From Lutraria lutraria (Eukaryota > Mollusca > Bivalvia > Venerida > Mactridae): a DNA stretch of 64,000 nt. Location: assembly GCA_964023205.1 (NCBI GenBank), contig OZ026847.1, forward strand, positions 12,501 to 76,500. Direction: 5' to 3'. Below the pieces are notes generated by a model. The model did no database searches. It was not told the DNA's origin and saw only the letters and a list, made by a program, of their open reading frames with translations. A program made the position numbers and the translations under genes. Shown here one piece after another: positions 59,206 through 64,000 of the stretch; position 1 is the stretch's first letter, and the number at the start of each line of letters is the position of its first letter.

Positions 59206-60424
59206 TGTTCAAACCATCTGGCGAAAAACGAAGCGATACACGATATTTGCTGCGAAATCTCATGGTATGGGATACTGCGACAGTGCCAGATCTCGTGTTA
59301 CAATATCATGTCTCACGTCGCGTCGGAATATCGGGTCTCGCCCTAAGGATGCGAGGCCCGATTTTCTGTATGACAATCAAATTTCCCGAATTAGAGATAT
59401 TAGGATTAATATTTCCACTGTAGTTTTTAGGTTTAAGATTTTATAAAAAAGCATTAGCAAACCTAAATTGATGATTACACTTGACATTACGTAAAACGAC
59501 GAACCTCGATTCTAAGATTGTTTCTGCCTTGGAAAAATATGTGATAAATTGTACTTGTACTTCGTAAAAAATTACGTGAGACAAATTTGTTTTCTTGTCC
59601 CTTAAAAAAGTTTATCGGAGCACATAGTTTTTTTTGTTAGACATTTGAGGTCCCATTTGTCTCATGTGAGACAAATGCGACTGCATCGGTCTTACGTAAG
59701 ACAAATGTGCTCCTACAAAGCATTAACTTCGCACCCTCGTGAATGTATAAACGTTACATGCATTTGATAAAAAGTCATCCAACATTTCCCCAGATAATGA
59801 CAGGCAAAGAGAAAGAAAAAGATAGATAATTATATTTACACGGTCAATTTCAACAAAGTTCAACACCTTTTGCAAATGAACCAACGCCTTGTTAAATTAC
59901 TAGACAACCCATGCTATACGGAATATTACGACGTACGAGTATTATCCTGGATTCAAGTTTTAATCTATTGAAAATCTAGTGGTAATAAGAGAACGGGACA
60001 TACAAAATCATGGCATAATGAAATGACAAACAGGAACCACGTTTAATAAAAAATTCAGTCAATATGTTCACTATTGAAGCATATAGAAGACATTAACATA
60101 TTCCCGTATTATTGTGTCGCTACATTATTAAGAAATATGGCGCTATCAATCATAACATAATTATATTCATCTGGAATATGTTGGTGTCTTAGAAACATAC
60201 CAATCAAGATAATTGTGTGTAGGTTGTGGCATCAATTATTCATGTGAATAGAATTTAGACAAATGTGGTATTATACGGAAAGCGTCATGTCACGCATTTA
60301 TTATCTTGTAAATGTTTTCACAAATTACCCGAAACATAAAATGACTCACGAGTAAAGTCTATTACGGCAATCAGAAAATCGATACAAAAGTCTTCATTTT
60401 CGTTGTTTTGTGGTCAACTTTTGA
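59206..60424. other. Unique DNA after the satellite; small palindromes
   Basis: No gene seen; frames of 60-72 codons at 59164-59423 start inside the satellite edge and lack domains. Near-perfect palindromes centred on gtctcatgtgagac (59654-59677) and cttacgtaag (about 59690) lie close together, with a third aattacgtgagacaaat nearby at 59572. These are three related words of one dispersed repeat. Confidence 0.5.
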
Positions 60425-60430
60425 TCACAG

Positions 60431-62974
60431 GTGGCTGTATCTGTGTTTGGTTTACGTGATATGTATCGCGCATCAATTATTTCTAAATTGCACGAATTTA
60501 ATAAAATCTCAGATAGGATTAATCTCAGTGATAATCCCGATATTAATTCATGCCTCAATGATTTCACTAGTATTATTCGACAGGTAGCTGATCCATTATT
60601 TTGTAAAAACAAATGGTGTAATGATAAACCTCGTGCACATACTCCTTTTGTAAAAAAAGCCGAATGGTTTGATTCGGAATGTATGACTGCCAAAAATGAT
60701 TATCTATTAGCGTTAAATACTTTTAATAAGTGTAAAAATGAAGCCAACAGAGTTTTGATGTGCACAAAAAAATAATTTTATACAAATTTCATCGGTAAGA
60801 AAAAACGAGGATTTGAATTATAAAAAATGAGAAATATTGAGAATCTTCGTCATAAAAAACCTAAAGATTTTTGGAAACATTTTTCACGTAGAAATAATAA
60901 TATTTCAAATGATATTACTATAGATGAGTTTTATGATTTTTTCTCAAAATTGAATCAACCGACTAATGTGTTAAATGATGACGCAGAGTATTTTAACTCT
61001 TGTCATAATTATGATACAGATGATTGCATTTTTGATGAGTTAGATTGTGATATAACTGTACCAGAAGTCAATTATGTTATTCGTAATTTGAAAAGAAATA
61101 AATCTGTTGCTGGTGATTTTTTATTGAATGAATATTTTATGGAATCATGTGATATTTTGTCTTCTCACCTTGCTGACCTATTTAATGCAATTTTAAAAAC
61201 AGGTGTTTTTCCTGATGCTTGGATGGATGGTATTATTGTACCATTGCATAAGAAAAATGACAAAAATTATTACCGAGGTATTACTTTAGTAAGTTGTTTT
61301 TCAAAAATGTTTACTGGTATATTAAATAAGCGTATTAACGATTGGATAAAAAATAATGATATTATTAGGGATGCTCAATTTGGGTTTAGGAAAGGTCGTT
61401 CAACAACTGATGCTATTTTTGTTCTACATGCTGTTATTGAAAAGTTGTTACATGAGAATGAACGATTAGCTTGCGCCTTTATTGATTTTAGTAAGGCCTT
61501 CGATAGTATATATAGAAATGGGTTATGGTATAAATTACACACATTAGATATTAAAGGTAAATGTTTAAGAATTATTAAGGACATGTATTCGAAGGTTAAG
61601 GCTTGTGTAAAAGGGTGTAAATCGTATTCTGATTAGTTTGAATGTTCAATTGGATTAAAGCAGGGGGAGGTGTTATCGCCCGCGTTATTTTCATTGTTCC
61701 TCGAAGACTTAGAGTTATTATTAACAGAAAATATCAACAGTGGAATAAATATTGATGAAATATCCTTTATTCTAATGCTTTTTGCAGACGATATGGTGAT
61801 TTTAGATAAAAATGATCTGCAACGTAGTTTAGACATACTAAAAATATATTGCGACAAATGGGGTCTTACAGTTAATTCTTCAAAAAGTAAAATTGATGTT
61901 TTCAGAAAAAGGGGTCCATTGAAAAAAGATGAAAAATGGCTTTTTAATGGGATGGAATTGGAAACAGTGGATAAATTTAATTACCTTGGAACAGTATTTA
62001 ATAGTAATGGCAGTTTCACCAATAATATTGAAATGCTTGTTGGGAAGGGTGTTAAAGCCATGCATTTTCTTTTAGCTAATACAAAAAAGTTTAATCTGAA
62101 ATTAAGTACAATGTTTCAACTTTTTGATGCTTTTGTTAGTTCTACATTGAATTATGCCAGTGAAATTTGGGGATTTTCTAAGAACAAAGAAATTGAACGT
62201 GTAGATATGAAATTTTGTAAATTATTGCTTAAAGTTAAATCTCCAACTTCTAGTATGAGTATTTATGGTGAACTAGGTCGTTATCCACTTTACTTTAATA
62301 GATATGTTCGTATTATCAAGTTCTGGTGTAAAATTATTAATACAGAACATATTATTGTTAAAAATTGTATGAATCTATGCTTACTGGTTGCTATAATAAC
62401 AGCATGAATTGGGCCAACAAGGTTAAGTTACTTTTTAGATAATTTTGGATTCAGTTTTGTTTGGGCTGATCCATATAGCGTTGATATAATAATTTCCATT
62501 GTGTTTTTAAACAACGTGCTATAGATGTATTTTTTTCAGTCTTGGTATAACAGTATTTCGACAAGTCCGTGTTTACACTCTTATTGCTATTTTAAAACAA
62601 ACGTATGTTATGAAAATTATTTAGATTTTGTTCCAAAAAGATTTAGAATAGCAATGACTCAGTTAAGATTGTCATCACATCAGCTAAGAATAGAAACTGG
62701 TAGATACGGCAATCAAAGAATAGAGCGTAATTTACGTACCTGTCTGATATGTAATTCAAATGACATCGAAGATGATTACCACTTTGTTATTATTTGTCCT
62801 TTATATATTAATATTCGTAAGCAATTTTTAAAACCATACTACTATGTTCGCCCAAGTGTCTTCAAATTCACTCAACTCATGCTATCTATTGAAAAATTAG
62901 ACATAATTAATCTAGCAAAATTCACATATCATGCATTTTCTTTACGTAAACAATCAGTCGTTGTCGATACTTAG
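60431..62974 (+). pseudogene. LINE ORF2: reverse transcriptase largely preserved
   Basis: Most coding pieces share one frame. N-terminal linker (60431-60775); RT with WMDGIIVPLHKKN and YRGITLVSCFSK, GFRKGRSTTDAIF, motif A AFIDFSKAFDS (Asp codon at 61484), motif B GLKQGEVLSPALFSLFLEDL, motif C LFADDMVILD (codons 61778-61807), GLTVNSSKSK, FNYLGTVFNSNGSF. Then a C-terminal domain ending with a zinc-finger-like C-X2-C...H...C (CLICNSNDIEDDYHFVIIC). Breaks: paired single-base shifts in A-runs near 60770 and 60820, an in-frame TAG at 61634-61636 and shifts at 62350-62520. There is no endonuclease, and a stop at 60422 precedes the frame, so it is 5'-truncated. It copied RNA into DNA at the target in its active form. 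Confidence 0.85.
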
Positions 62975-63323
62975 TATTTCTAGGTGGACATGATGTAACC
63001 ATTATTTTGGGTAAAAATCATTACCCAGATTCTAATCTAGTTGATGCTTTTTTGTTTGTTTTATTGTTGTTGTTGTTTTTCCATGAGTAACTTGCAGTTT
63101 ACAAATCTAAATCATGCTTCTTGATTCATGTCATTTTAAGCATAGCTCAACCTCTTTAATTTATAAACTATTATTTTTCATTAATTATCTGTCTTTCTTA
63201 GAACTACTATTTGAATTTTCACGATGTCACATGATTAAAACTTTATTGTATTTATACATATGTTTGTAACGAGATACTATGTTATGTATAAGTTACTAAA
63301 TAAAATCATGTTCTATTCTGTTC
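62975..63323 (+). other. LINE 3' UTR and tail
   Basis: T-rich non-coding DNA after the LINE frame, with AATAAA near 63299 and ending in ttctattctgttctatg, a short reiterated tail typical of some LINE 3' ends. The palindromic element begins directly after it. Confidence 0.5.
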
Positions 63324-63858
63324 TATGTCTATATGCCAAACAATGTGGAACATCGCATCTCGTTTTTTCAGCATAAAAGATGTGCGCTGAAGGAAAATCG
63401 CAACACATGTCATTCAGATAAACTATACGATCTTCATTCCTGCCGAAAATCGCATTCAATTACATCTAATAACTGTGAAACGGTAAAATTGTGTTCCTTT
63501 CGTTATTTAACTTCGCTGCAGGCCATTTTGAGTCAAGTGCTAGTGATGTATCAGGCGATCTGATTGGTCGGCATGAAATGAACAGTCTATTGTACACACA
63601 TATCCGACCAATCAGATCGCTTGATACATAACTCGCACTTGACTCAAATGACCTGCATCGTAGTAAAATAACGAAATTAACACTGTTTTACCGCTTTTCT
63701 TTTTACAGTTATTAGATATAATTGAATAAGATTTTCGGTGAGGATGAATATCTTATAGTTTATCTGAATGATATGTGTAGCTACTTTCATTCAGTGCACG
63801 TATTTTATGCTGAAACAACGAGATGCGATGTTCCACATTGTTTGGCATATAGACATAT
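63324..63858. mobile_element. Large fold-back palindrome, arms of about 250 bp
   Basis: The left arm (63324-63571) starts tatgtctatatgccaaacaa and ends gatctgattggtcgg. The right arm (about 63606-63858) begins ccgaccaatcagatcg and ends ttgtttggcatatagacata. Internal blocks match in inverse order: gtggaacatcgcatctcgtt, agataaactat, cggtaaaa.tgtgtt, gagtcaagtgc, gatgtatca. Similarity is high but not perfect, and the loop is only about 35 bp. A fold-back DNA transposon or MITE is the likely identity. No credible ORF. Confidence 0.85.
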
Positions 63859-64000
63859 AGTAGGCTTTTCACCTTGATAGTATATATAAGATCAGTGACG
63901 GGACTTTTTTTTCATCATTTGTGGACCAAACACTGATACTGCCACCTGTGATTTTGATCGTACTGACGTGTATTAAACATGTAAACAGTGTATTACACAT
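63859..64000. other. Right edge of window; inverted partner of the LINE 5' junction
   Basis: The segment at about 63927-63955 (ccaaacactgatactgccac plus ctgtga) is the reverse complement of 60425-60453 next to the LINE start, with two mismatches. Nothing else is recognised before the window ends. Confidence 0.6.

Noticed and set aside
63333..63563. 76-codon plus-strand ORF
   Set aside because: Lies wholly within the left arm of the fold-back palindrome and is not kept open in the right arm.

Overview
The window is one end of a eukaryotic chromosome. It opens with about 270 bp of CCCTAA telomere repeat and then runs through about 64 kb of AT-rich subtelomere. The organism is most likely a lophotrochozoan, probably a bivalve or other mollusc. 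This rests on inference from several things together: TTAGGG-type telomeres, a secreted TSP1 plus C-type lectin protein, a MYORG-like GH31 glycosidase, a tyrosine-recombinase (DIRS/Ngaro-type) retrotransposon, a tRNA-headed SINE with an (AAAC)n tail, degraded LINEs and many fold-back/MITE-like elements. No species is named because none can be proven from this sequence.

Layout. 1-271 telomere. 272-3780 non-coding with a degenerate repeat. 3852-4649 (+) a single-exon secreted TSP1/C-type-lectin gene with a plausible TATA/Inr promoter. 5.5-7.9 kb an inverted-repeat element, a 31-bp array and a 57-bp array. 7989-8417 (-) a truncated paralogue of the membrane N-terminus of the glycosidase found at 13052-15313 (-). 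Between them lie a 43-bp array, an inverted-repeat element, and a GC-rich array that ends flush in an interstitial telomere repeat. 15.7-16.3 kb a MITE-like element. 17.3-20.0 kb a 78-bp array. 20.3-25.7 kb a 38-bp array. 26-30 kb small repeats and AT-rich unique DNA. 30.0-33.3 kb two LINE remnants in tail-to-tail orientation, one carrying a 43-bp minisatellite. 33.3-39.5 kb a 5'-truncated YR retrotransposon on the minus strand, with the gag/pol junction expanded into 12 copies of a 140-bp repeat. 41.8-42.9 kb a SINE, a LINE tail and a TCTA microsatellite. 44.9-46.5 kb a 22-bp array. 47.6-48.1 kb a 49-bp array abutting an 11-kb, 50-bp satellite (48.1-59.2 kb). 60.4-63.3 kb a LINE whose reverse transcriptase is largely readable. 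63.3-63.9 kb a 535-bp fold-back palindrome.

By my count tandem repeats make up roughly 40% of the window. Only two host genes look intact: the lectin and the glycosidase, both within 16 kb of the telomere. They show no obvious functional link to each other. The lectin is secreted, and the glycosidase is a type II membrane enzyme predicted to act in the lumen. The dominant biology of the rest is repeat growth: arrays seeded from mobile-element sequence, higher-order duplication within arrays, and telomere-repeat insertion at internal sites. Long open frames over the 57-, 78- and 140-bp arrays are products of periodicity and were not treated as genes.
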